Source: Dipylidium caninum
Taxonomy: Eukaryota > Platyhelminthes > Cestoda > Cyclophyllidea > Dipylidiidae
Length of the DNA stretch: 64,000 bases
NCBI GenBank assembly: GCA_017562135.1
Contig: QEYB01000715.1
Location: 682,001 to 746,000 of the forward strand
Reading direction: 5' to 3'
Positions 36,101 to 48,100 of this stretch are shown piece after piece (the stretch's first letter is position 1; each line of letters starts with the position of its first letter). Under the pieces are notes generated by a model. The model did not search any database. It worked only from the letters and a program-made list of their open reading frames with translations, and was not told where the DNA came from. The position numbers and the translations under genes were made by a program.

Positions 36101-39100
36101 GACGCCTGCACTGATTCCAATCGCCTTTTGTTCCTGAGGTTTGTTAAACTCACCTCTTGCAGCCTCTGTGTTGTCAAACTGACCTTCTGCCAATCACCGG
36201 AAACAGGTGGGCCATGTTGAGAGTGAGGGGACTGGAGGCGACAAATAGCATTGCCGCAATCGCCACTCGCCTTCTTGGGTGCGTGTGGATCAGACAGTCT
36301 CCCGATATGCTATTGTGGGCATAAACGCGGACCAGGGGCCCCGAGCCTCGAGCCCCGCGCACGCGCGAGGTTGTGCTTTGTCGGAAACGGTGCCGAGGAC
36401 TGTGTGGCCTTCTGTGACGTCGCATTCGCACAAAGAGCGGCATTAGAAGCATAGACACCGTGTCCTCTGTCCATCGTGTGGAGAAAATGTGTGGTGCTCC
36501 CGAGGGAAGCCGACATTACTTCAGCGTGAATTCCTGACCACCTCTCTAGAATTCGCGATTGCATGTTATCAGTGACCACCCTCGCATTCAGCAATCTAAG
36601 AATATGTTCCCCTTCTCTATTGTTTATACTGTCATTTTGACTGTGCGTATTTGACATTCAGACGGTGCAACAAGGACGCCCCTTCACTCACAGTTTTAAC
36701 TCTTTTCCTTCCCATTGTTATGACTGCTATTTACCTTTTGGGACAAGTAGTCACTTCGTAGAAGAGTTCGAAGTACTCCTGCGGGCAAAAAATAACCTAC
36801 TGTTGAGATTGTGGTGTGAGTTTCATTTCGGAATCGTGTCAAAACAAGTCTACAATCAGGGCACTGGTCTCTCTGGTCTGTTGCATATGCTAATCACAAA
36901 TTAACTTCCGCCGAAGACCGGCATTCTGCCGGTGTGAAGTCCCATTTTGTACTAATCACCATCTTGAACTCCACATTACTGCTTTTTAAGCCAACAATTG
37001 TGTCTTTGTGTGCACTTCGTAGTGTATCTTAGACACCACGAAGTGGACTATTTGGTCACTTTGAGAACAACCCACAAAGTTCTTGAGCATTCATGTTCCA
37101 CCAACAAATACAATCTGAAACCGCTTCCTTTGTTGACAGGTGTGGCTGAAAATGGACGAAAAAGTCGCCAAACAACTTGAAAGTACGTTTTGTTCGTGTT
37201 TTGCCTTTATTTGACGCGAAATAATGGCCACTGGCTTGGAGGCGGTTGTTGCTGACTCCGACGGGTGTTTCTTCACCTGCGCGAATCGCACATATTTGTG
37301 CCACCACTCAAAAAGGTGGCGCTGGACGCGTTTAGGTCCACCGTCTCTCAGGAATGGGGCAAGTGGCTTCGCTTGGGGCACCCCCGTCCCGTCCGCAGTC
37401 CATCTGGACAAACTTGACAAGGCGCGGGGCGACAATGCAGTCCCGCCACTTTGTAATGGTGTCAAGTGGAGCCCGTTGCAACGGAGTAGAGACAGTAGTC
37501 ACTGGTTGGGCATCAGAGGCACAAAATAATCCCCTTCGTGTGAAGCATGCAACTCCCTTTCCACCTCTGACGCTCGCCTCTCTCGCCCATTTCCCTCCCC
37601 CCCCCCAACCACCAGTCCGTGTTGGGGCGGGGCTTCTCCCTTTACTGACTTCTTGTCATTTGAATTTTAGAAAATCCATGGAAATTTGAATTTCGTTTCA
37701 AATTCTACCCTTCTCACCCTGACTATCTGAAAGACGATCTCACGCGGTACTTCCTCTGCCTACAAATAAGACAAGACATCATCTGTGGCCAGTAAGATGA
37801 CGAAAATTTAGTGTTTTAAGCCTTTTTTGGGGGCGTGAGGGGGGGGGCGAGGAAGGAGGTCAACTTGGCTCCCCCCCTCCTCTGTTCGGCATAGCGACTG
37901 CGCTGAGGGATTCTGTTACCACAAAATAGTGGCGTTGATTGGGTGCCAAGCCAACTTCTTTGCATGCGATTTGGCAGGAAGGAAACACCTCGGTGAGTAT
38001 CTCTGACGCCTGAAGGTCGTCATCGCCGTGCCATTGTCCCTTTGCACAGCGCGATATCCCAACCCCAAAGGCCTCTTCACTGCCTCAATGGTCCAAACAA
38101 AATGCTCATTGCACCGCCAATTTGGGCAGCTGATAGTGCTGGTGGGTGAAATAAAAGTTAATTTTTTCCGCGAGGTGGGCAGTTAAACTTATTTCTTTCC
38201 CAACCAGAAAATATGTCGACACAGGTGAATTATGCGGCGGTTGGGGGGGAATTTCATTACGCAATAGGTGAGCCAAACATGCTTTCTCGTCTACTAAAAG
38301 AGCTGACTTGATAAATTTTTGGGGCTGCTACGGCTGAGAGCGGAAGCAGTGAATAGGGAGAAACGTGAATTCCTCCCTCGCCACCTCCGTGTTGCCAGCG
38401 CGCCGGCCCTGTAACCGCCCCATCGCCCGGGCCCGTCGGCTGCGCGTTCGGCCGCCTTTCCACTCTCGCTGCCATGCCTCAGCCGCAGTCCCCGCAGATG
38501 AGCGGCCTGGTGGGACGCCCCACGGCCACTTGTGCGCGCATTTTGCTGTGCGAGGGCGGCTGCTTCGAAGAGCCCCGTGCGGAGAGCGGCCGCCACCTTG
38601 GCTGACTCTCGCCCGAGTGCCCTTCGCGTGCAACTCCCACGCAACGCACTGCAGTCTAATTAATTCATTGACTATGAGGCGATGCAAATGAACTTCTGCC
38701 GACTCTAGAGAGTTGAGCCCAACGAATGCGAGCACTTCTCGCCTCCTTCGTAAAACGCTAATGTGATTTCCCAGACAGTGTCGTGAGAATTTCAAGTCAC
38801 GGAAAATAGGTTCCACCGCTGACTCTTCATCGCACTAGGGCAGCGGTGATTTTGTGTCAAAGGTCGTTGTTTGAGCTTGTTGTCTCCCAAGGCGCTAGTC
38901 TTTCCACTTCCCTTTCCACTACATTTTTGACGTCATCCGTGACGTCGGGAGGCGGAAGTTGTGTAAAGAGACAGGGACTGGCCCATCAAGAGGTTAACTC
39001 ACATCAAACTCCATGTAAATTATACGCACATCACTGCCAATTGTAGCGCATCACTGCCAATTGTAGCGCATTTAGCCGGTGGCATCCGCACAGCTGCGTG

Positions 39101-42100
39101 GGCAGTGTGGATGGTGTTGCGGCGTTGAGGGCTTTGAGACCGGTAACGTAGATTTATTGTGACTGGCATTTCTCTCCCTTTAAGATTACCATGTTCTTTC
39201 AACACCTACGTCATTCTCGGTGCCTACGTCATCCAGTCCGAGGCGGGCGATTGGGACTCCGAGGCTCACGAGGGCATCGAGTACCTTCACAATGTGCCTT
39301 TCGCACCTAGAAACCTACAGACGCCCGAAATGCTCGTCCGAATCACTGAACTCCACCAAAAACTTAAGCAAGTGATACCCTCTTTTACCGCGAAATCTCT
39401 GATCTTCCCCTGTCCATGTGGGTAGTTGGCGTGGGGAGTGTCGAATGCCACAGACTCCCAGGAAGGTCGCATAAACTCCGCGACACTTGCGTCGCCGCAT
39501 TTGCGCCGGGTGGGAAAGAGGAATGCGTCGTTTGTCCACTGGCTCAGGAGGCGACACCGTCCCCGTGGTGCGGTTCTCCATCCGTGGAGTGCAGGCAGAA
39601 TGCACACGTTCTTGCCATGTGCCACGCGGTTTGAGCGACTACTGGAGGCGGATCTCATCATTGTTTCGTTGAGGCTACAAGCCTTACCACTCCTTATCAC
39701 TGAACCTCAACATCTTCAAGAGAGATTGTCGAAAACAATTACTAAGTTGGTTTAAGCACGGTTTCTTGTTGTGAAGACGGCCAAAAGCTATGTGAATACA
39801 CTGACATTTTTGGGTATACCGACAACTTCCTCACGAGTCGCCTTTTTGTCCCGTTAAGACTAAGACAAATGCACAGTAGAGTGAGGAAGAGAGAGACACT
39901 TTCCCGCATGTCCTGGCCACAATAAGGCCGAAGAGGCAATGAAACAAAAAAAAGTCGAGAGGAGGAGTTGCGGCGTATGAGACATCCCTCGACTAGCATC
40001 CACCGCAGCGAAGCAGCTGCAATTTAGGCCAAGTTGGGGCGGTTTTGTCTCCCGACAGTTGGCATTTCACTCGCAGGCTCCACACTCCTCCCGTTAGCAC
40101 CCTCGCCTGTGCACAGGCGAGGTGGACTCTGTTTTTCAGAATAGGCTTAAGATGAGAATGCTGAGTACAAAATCGACAGTTGACGGGCGTTTGGCACGCC
40201 GCGTGAAGCATTCCGCCGTGACGAGCGAAAGAGTGTCAAAATTTGCACAGTTATGGTCCCAGACTGAAACAACAAAGTGGCGTGTGCGCTGCAGGTCCTG
40301 TTGACCTTGCTGACTAAACCTCATCCACATTTTCCGCTATTCAGGCTGTTTGTGAAACAGTGCGCCTTTGAAATACAACACCGCCTCATTTTCTGAGAAA
40401 ACAGCACTCTCCTGTGCGGTTTCGGTGTTCTCACTCCTATCCGATGCACACTCGCGCCGACTCGGGACTCCTTCAGCCTCTTCCGCAGCCCCTTTACACC
40501 AGGGACAGCGAAGAGCTGTTGCGGCATACACGCACAGGGTCATTACACGTGAAATCAAAATGTGTCATTTTCGAGGAGTCACCTCCTGGCACTAAATGAT
40601 CATCGAAGTAAGCACGTGAGGCACGAACTTCCACATTGATTTCGGCGTGGTTATGGCGGGTCGCCGACCATTTTGATGGCCTCCGACGACGACGAGCAGA
40701 TAGGGAACACCATAAGGGTCCCCGTTTTTCGGGCACTCGTTCTGACGCAGCTGGGAGCCAGACGATCCGAGGGCGACTTCCCCTCGACTGAGAAGTTTTG
40801 GGTTACGCCTCGGTTGAGACGAAGCCGCCGGTTTTGAGCGACAGATATGAGCGGGCAAGTTGTGTCTGCCAAAGTCAGTCATTTTAGAGACACATTCCAT
40901 CTACCGCTGCCGACAAAATACGCTTAGCCAGCGTCCCGCCCCACTGGGTCACAGTCTACCGGATGTTCCAAATGAACCTTCTTCCACTTGCATGCACATC
41001 CGACATTTTTGCCGATCACCTGAGAATGCACTAATGCTTCAAAGAGCTTCTCGGCTGCTTGGGGCGGCGGTCCCACTCCCACCAAGCAGCGTTTAACCAG
41101 TCTGACATCTGCCATAGAAGTATGCGCTAAGAGTGTGTGGGGTGCGAACGCTATTCCACAACTACTTGGCCGCGTCACAAAATCGCTTTCCCCTCATCAA
41201 ATTACCCACCCTTACCTCACTTCCTCGCGGGTCATTAAACCCGCCTGAGTACTCTCCGCGTGTGTTCCTGAGGCCTGGCCTATCACTTCCCTTTTCTTGC
41301 GTTCCTTTTTGTAGGGGTCGAACGCCAGAGCAGGCGGACCTAATGTTCCTTGAAAACGCCCGACGTTTGGCTCTCTACGGTGTTCACCTTCATCGCGTTA
41401 AGGTGCGAAATATCAATGTCACCTATGTTTCAAATCCTCTCTGCCTCCCCTCCGACTTCCCCCCCCCCCCCCCCCCACCACGTGGGTTCTTTTATCATGT
41501 CCCCCGATGCGGGGCGCTGAGGTGATGCAGACAGCCTTGTCTGAGGACGCTTTTGAGGGGTTCGCCTATGCGCTCAACAGTAAAAGTTGAAGCGGGCTTG
41601 CGCACCCCTCGCCGGTGTTCTTGCTTCCCCGGCCACCAGTCCCGAAAGGCCTTCGGTTTAAGTTGTGAAGGAAGGAGAAGAACTTACTTTCCAACGCTCT
41701 CTAGAGAAGTGAAAAATAGACGGGCGATTCAGCCCCACAGCCGGCTTTAAGCCCTCAGTCGTGCCGGAGTGTGATCTAATCGCGAATATCGCGCTGTATG
41801 AAACGCCCCGCACCTTGACGCAGGACAGAAACGCGGGTGCGGATCGGAGTAGGTACCAGTAAAAAGTTGCGGCGTCAGAAGCAGCGCTTCAAATTGTATG
41901 TTCCCACCTCGGATTCATTATCTGGCACAGAGTGAACACACTGGAGCGCCGCTGTCTTCTGGCCGTAAGAGGAGGCCGACATGGCCTCAGGAAGCCCTCC
42001 ATTCTGCCCAGAAGTCAACGGCCTCTCTGTATTTTTGGGCCGATCTTTAGCTTCTCGGCACAAGTCTATCTTCCTCGGCTGGTGATCGAGTGTAGAATTT

Positions 42101-45100
42101 GGCCTGGAAAAGAGTGCCCTGACTGACGAGAGGAGTGAAAACCATCCCCGCGTCGACGATATTAGTCGCCAGGCCTCGTTCTCACCTCGCGAGGCGCGCC
42201 CAGCAAGTCTGTCGCATTTCCTCCTCGCAATACGCCAGGTGCCACGGCGCAGTCGGTGCCTGCTGGCATCACCTCTCGAGAGCTCCAATTTCTCTTCAAT
42301 TATTGCCTCTAGGAATCCAAGTGGAATTATTTCAAGGCGCTTGTTTACAGGGGAGGTGATACTGTTGCTCCTCATGGCTCGCAGAATCAGTTTTATTCTC
42401 TGCCAGTACAGGCTGGCTCACTCAGTTTGCAGTTTGTAGCCGTTGGTAGTAAACCGTTGTCGCATTTAGGAGGGGTGGATTTCCACAAACTTACGTCTTC
42501 TCCTCACAGTTTCATCTGAGCACAACATTATTTCCGTTTTTATGAAGGCCGCAACAGGGGATTCTGACCTAAGCTCGGAGATGACTTTAGTCTAGATAAG
42601 TGAGGTGATGGGGACGAGAGTGAGAGATAATGAGCGTGCTGTGCGCCGTTCAGAGCGTCGTGGGAGAGGATCTGTCCTTGGGAGTGTACCACTCGGGAGT
42701 TCTGGTGTACCGCGGCCGCCTGCGCATGCACAGGTACACGTGGGCGCGCATCGTGGAGCTGTCCTACAGGGGCAAGGACTTCATCATGGTGATACGCCCT
42801 GTGATCTTCGATGAGTACGTCGAGTCGCCGGGTGGGGGCGTGCGACGTCGAATCAGCGTTTCATCAACCAAAGCTAACGGCGCCGGTGACACTGTCAATT
42901 CGTCTAAGGAGCGGAGCACCTCCAAGCAACGATCCAGCTCCGCCAAGCCTCCGTCGACCGCGCAGCGAAACAAGACCTTCACCTTCAAGTGCCTCAACGG
43001 TGAACTCGCCAAACGGCTCTACAATGTCGTTGTAGACCATCATGCTTTCTTTAGGTGAGCGGAAGGTACTTGTGTGACTTAAAGGCTTTAGCATGGCCAT
43101 TCGCAAGTAGGCAGCCAGTAGTTGCCAGAGTGGGGAGCACCGGCAGAGGAGCCGGAGGGTAATGTGCAGAGTCTCATGCTAAGCAAATGAGCAACTCACT
43201 GACAGGCTCCCTATCAGGCAGCTATTTTACGACACGTGGATGCTCAGCCATTGTCTCCATAACCTGGGCAACACAAACAATCTACTGCAGTTGTATAATC
43301 TAAGGAACCGTAGCTACGTGGCATCACACACATGACAGGGGTCAAGTGTGAGGCGCGGAGAATGGCAGTCTTTTCCGGGGCAAGTCTGATCCAAAGTGGA
43401 CCTTCTCATCTGACTCCTCTTCGCCAGTAGTCACTAGTACAGTCTTGCCACTTCGTTTTTTTCGAGTCCTCGAGGTTCATATGGCCTACTTTACGGTGAC
43501 ATTTTACGAAGGGCTCCTTTTAGCCGTGCTACTTCGGTGTCCCTTTCTCCACTAGACTTCGGGAAAGCGCCATTTCCAAACGGTTGAATTTGCAGTCCAG
43601 TTTCGGCACTAGAAAGTACCACTACAACAGCCGTCCTCAAATCTTCGACGACGGTGAATCGGGCGTGTGGACTCTGAATAGGGACGGAGGGCTTCCTCCC
43701 TCGAGTGGCATTCGTCGAGTGGCAGCCCAACGGAAGCCTGAACAGTATGGTCAGTTTCTCACTACCCCAAACCGTCAGGCGATTCCGTTAACACTCTAGT
43801 CCTTCATGTGTCACCTTTAAAACCGTTAACGGGATAAACATGTTAAGAATCGTCTAAAAGGATGGATAAAGTCTTATGGGCCCAACCCCTGTCCATTCAG
43901 TCAAAGCTTGACTCTCCTTTGGCTGACACTTTTCGGCGAATGAAACCAAATGCAAGGCGCGTGGAGTGACAGGCCGCTAGGCTTTAAACGTCCTCCCAAT
44001 CCTCATTTTGGCCCTAGATACAGTCAAGGCTTGACGCCAGACATTTGCATCAGGCTCTGCTCGGGGAAGACACTGTTGATGGGGCACTGGAAAGTAGTCT
44101 ACACTTGCTCCTAGCTGCGGATAGCTCTAGAAGTGCGAACTGCTTCTGGTGGCGCTTCTCCCAGCGATAAGAGTAAACCCAATCGCGTGCTGAGGTACCT
44201 AGTGGCGTTAGGCAAGGAGCACAGCGCTCCTCCTTGTCTTCAACCGGCTGAAATGCCACCAACCGCAAAGGCTACTCATTTGATTGCCTGCCTTGCATTG
44301 TTTAAGGGTTTAGGGCATTTGGATGGATGGATAGATGGATGCAAGTAATTCCTTCATATTTTGTCCTTTTAGCCAAATCCCTGGTCACCCTCATGACTCC
44401 AGTTGCGACTAGAAAAGGTGGGTTATTTCAAGAAAAGGCGCGTTACACTCCCATTTTTTATATGCAACTTGTGTACTGTCGCCACCACCTTTTAGGCAAT
44501 GATTTTCTGAAGGGCACCACTAACCACTCTGCTTAAGTGCACCGTTTTGTTTTCGGTGGTGATGGCACAGCCATAATTAATGGGCTTCCATCACCATGAC
44601 CCTACTCCCTTTGGCCCGCCCCAGCCAGCGCTCCGCTATGCAAATGGCCCTGCGCATGCAAATATGGGCTCGGCCGAGATATCTCGAGTGCCACGCCTTT
44701 CCCCCGCGTAGAGTGGCAACCTTCTATTGCAGTCTATCATTTTAGCGCCCTGATACAGCATTTATCATTACCCCCACCCCACCCCATTTCATTATAAATA
44801 GGTTTTCGAGCACCTTGTGCCAGCATCGAAGACACAGACAGTCTTAGGAATGGCTACCATGGAGCTGTGAACACTCTTGGACCCCACGAGTCGTCGGTGT
44901 TTATGGAGGAATCCTACGCTCCAGTCACGTCCTCACCCACGGCCTCCGCCGTCAATCCCGATGCCTCGGGCATCACCAGGACCACCGACATCCCTCTCAA
45001 AGCACTTGCTGGATGGACTGGAACGCGGCAGCAGCTCCACCAGATGGCCTCACCGCCGGATGTAACCCCGCAGACACCTCGGCCTGAGCTTAGCCGTCAG

Positions 45101-48100
45101 CACTGGCAGATGTCGCCGGCCGACTGCACGCAAGGTCTCGGGATGGACCTCTACGGCACTGACGTGGCCACCATAATGGACGCCGGTTGGCAGGTGACTA
45201 GTGAAACCCAAATCGCCACTGGCACTAGGCGGCTGCAAAATCTGCATTGTCTATGGGCTACTCAAGTAGTACTTGTTGATTTGTGGGGATTTGCTGGAAC
45301 ACCACGGAGTGGCCAGTGCCAGTTTCCAGTCGGATTGGTGACACGCCGAGAAATCGGTGGTGGTTGCGTGTTAGGCAAAGAAGTCGGGAATCGGGCATTT
45401 CAAGCCTTGTCCCGCGATGCGTGCGGTCAAGGCCATGGGGGCAGCAACGCCAAGTCGACTTTGAAGGTCTGGAACGCAACTACTTTGCAAGTGCCTTATC
45501 AGTACAAACAAAACCGCCAATGGGGCATTCATTCTGGTATGTAGCCAGATGAGATGCCAATCCTCATAGGACTTGTTTCTAGTCTCTCGACGACCCCAGA
45601 GGTCGACCTCACCAGTGTAGACATTTCAGGTAAAATGCATTACTCCGCGGTTTCTCCTCCACCTGCCCTGAATGTTTGCACAAAATTCCTAGGTCTCGCC
45701 TTCCTTCGCGTGTCCTAATACGATCAGTGGTTGCAGTGGTTCCATAATCTCAGTATTCCCCCTTCCTTTTCCCCACGGGTGCGCCTAGCCCTCTATGGTC
45801 ATTGAGTAACGATAAAAGACGACCGTGCGTCTTTTCAGGGGAGTCGTACCAACAGGGGAATCAAGGGGCCGGGCTCCTACTACTACGAAGTGACTGTACT
45901 TGAGGACGGCGACGTCCGTGTGGGCTGGTCAACCAACGAGGCCTCGCTGATGCTCGGTATGGACTCGCACGGGTACGGTTACGGAGCTGCCGAGAATGGT
46001 AAGCGCCACCTCAACCACTCCATCTCCTCGACTGCGCTTTCCCCTACTTGTGTCACCGAGCCACTTCGAATGGCCGGCTTTCCCCTTTCACGGGGGACCG
46101 CGAAAGGCCCATCGGCGGGTGTTGATTTTATTCGCACGTTTATGCACGTAAGACCTCCTCGTACAAGCGAGAGAAAGCTGGGAGCGAGACGCATCCCCAA
46201 TGGGCGCTAGGCGAAGAACATTCACGACAAAGGCTGTTTTCTCTGTCTAATTTAGGCGAAGGCTCTTCTGCGCAGCACTCGACAATGGGAAGGCTGGTGC
46301 ATAATGGCCAAACGCATGAGATGGGCTTCCCGGCCTCCGTTTCCGACGTCATCGGCTGTTTTCTCCAGCTGCAGAACTCAGACCAGGAAGCCCCGGGAGG
46401 CAACGTGATGTGGTCGCACAACGGCCAACTTGTCACTTCTCCCCACGCCAATATCGTGCAAATTCCGCCGAAAATAGCCACCGAAATGGCCTTCTTTCCA
46501 GGTTAGTGATTGTTCGCTTCCTCCTCCTCCTCTGTAATCTCCGAGACCCTCAGCGTTGACGCATTTATCACACTGGGACCATCTTCTTCTCGAGTGAATG
46601 AGCGCGCTGGATGAGGCTTAAAGCGACGTCACAGAGACGGGGCGTCTTATAGGTCCACTTGGAGACACATGGCCTACAGTAATAAATTTACCGTGCCTTT
46701 CTTTGGGTACGGTGTTGCAGTTTCATAATAGGTTAGCTTTGGAGAACTTCTCTGAATGCAAGTGTAATACATGAAGTGACAAGCAACAGGACACTGCGGA
46801 GGAGCATCTGGCTTTATCAGCAGCTCCTATTCGAGATTGATCCTCTTACCGCTCTTATCCTCCTCCTCCGCCTCCTGCTCGATCGAAGCTGAGCATCAGC
46901 GTCACGGTTTCCCTGGCCTCCGCGATCTCTAACGCATCCGCACCTTTGGCATTCATGGCCCATCGTTGTGCGGAGACGCGGTTTTATTTCACGCGGTCCC
47001 TACACTTACTCGTACGTAGAAGGCCGCATTCCTCGTCCGCGACTGCGCACGCGCGATGGCCCAAATTCGGGTAGCAGCCACCGACCCTCTTTCACAATTG
47101 TCGGCACCACGAGATGAAGAGTACTGCTCCTATTCCAGCACACTTCCGTCCCTTCTCAGCACCTTTTTTGTCTTGGAAAGAGGTAGTTCTGTGCGGCCAT
47201 GGAGTGGTGGTCCTAGACTGGCGCAAATTGCCTAGTTGTGTATTGGCAATGCAGCGTTTTAACGACAAGCTATCTCACGTAAAGCGCATCACAAAGTTGG
47301 GTGAATAACTGCGTGACAGTCTGTGATTGACAGATGGTCAAGTCGTTCGCTTCCCTCTGACCCACTAGCCGTGTCTCTGCGAGATGCCCGAATTGCCCTA
47401 AACTTCGGGGAGAGGCCATTTGTGCACTTGCCGGAGCAGATCTCGGGAGGGCGGGTGCAGTGGACGGCTCCAGTAAACGTGTCCGCCGAGAGGACGGTGC
47501 AGAATGTTAACTGCGGCTGGCGCATCAACCAGTTTGACACAACGTCTGCACTCAACCTCACCGTTTCCGAGGATGGGCGCATGATCCAGGCCAAAAGCAA
47601 TGTTTGGCAGGGCTTCCGCGCCAACAAGGTGGGCCTCATCAAGCTCCACTGGAGCAACGCCTAAATTACAGTTATCTCTGATTCGTTAAAATCCTGTCAA
47701 GTATGTGACTTATGTTTTTCACCAAGGATGAAGTTATTCTCACCACTTATCGAAGTCGGAAAACAATTGGTTATTTTGTCGTGAATCTTCAGACACAATT
47801 GGTAACTTCATACGTAGTCAAAAGCCCAAACTATTTTTCTTGACTTTGTGGAATGAGGAAGGCACGTGGGCTGAAGTCGTGGCCCCGTGCTGATTGAAAT
47901 AGTTAAAAACGGTCGCATATGAAGAAAAAGTATTCCAATGGACCGGCTATTATGGCAGCGCGGGTAACGTTGAACTGATATGAACGCTCTATTTTGCTTA
48001 CAGGGTGTCTTCGAGGCGGGCAAGTATTATTACGAAGTAGAGCTGGTGGAGGACTGCGGATTCGCTCGAGTCGGCTGGTCCCTCCCAACTGCCGATCTCA

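Noticed and set aside
47323..47368. Upstream part of the open frame before the SPRY exon at 47369
   Set aside because: Alignment to the SPRY strand (FFPAVSLRDARIALNFG) and phase show the exon begins at 47369; the preceding codons are intron.
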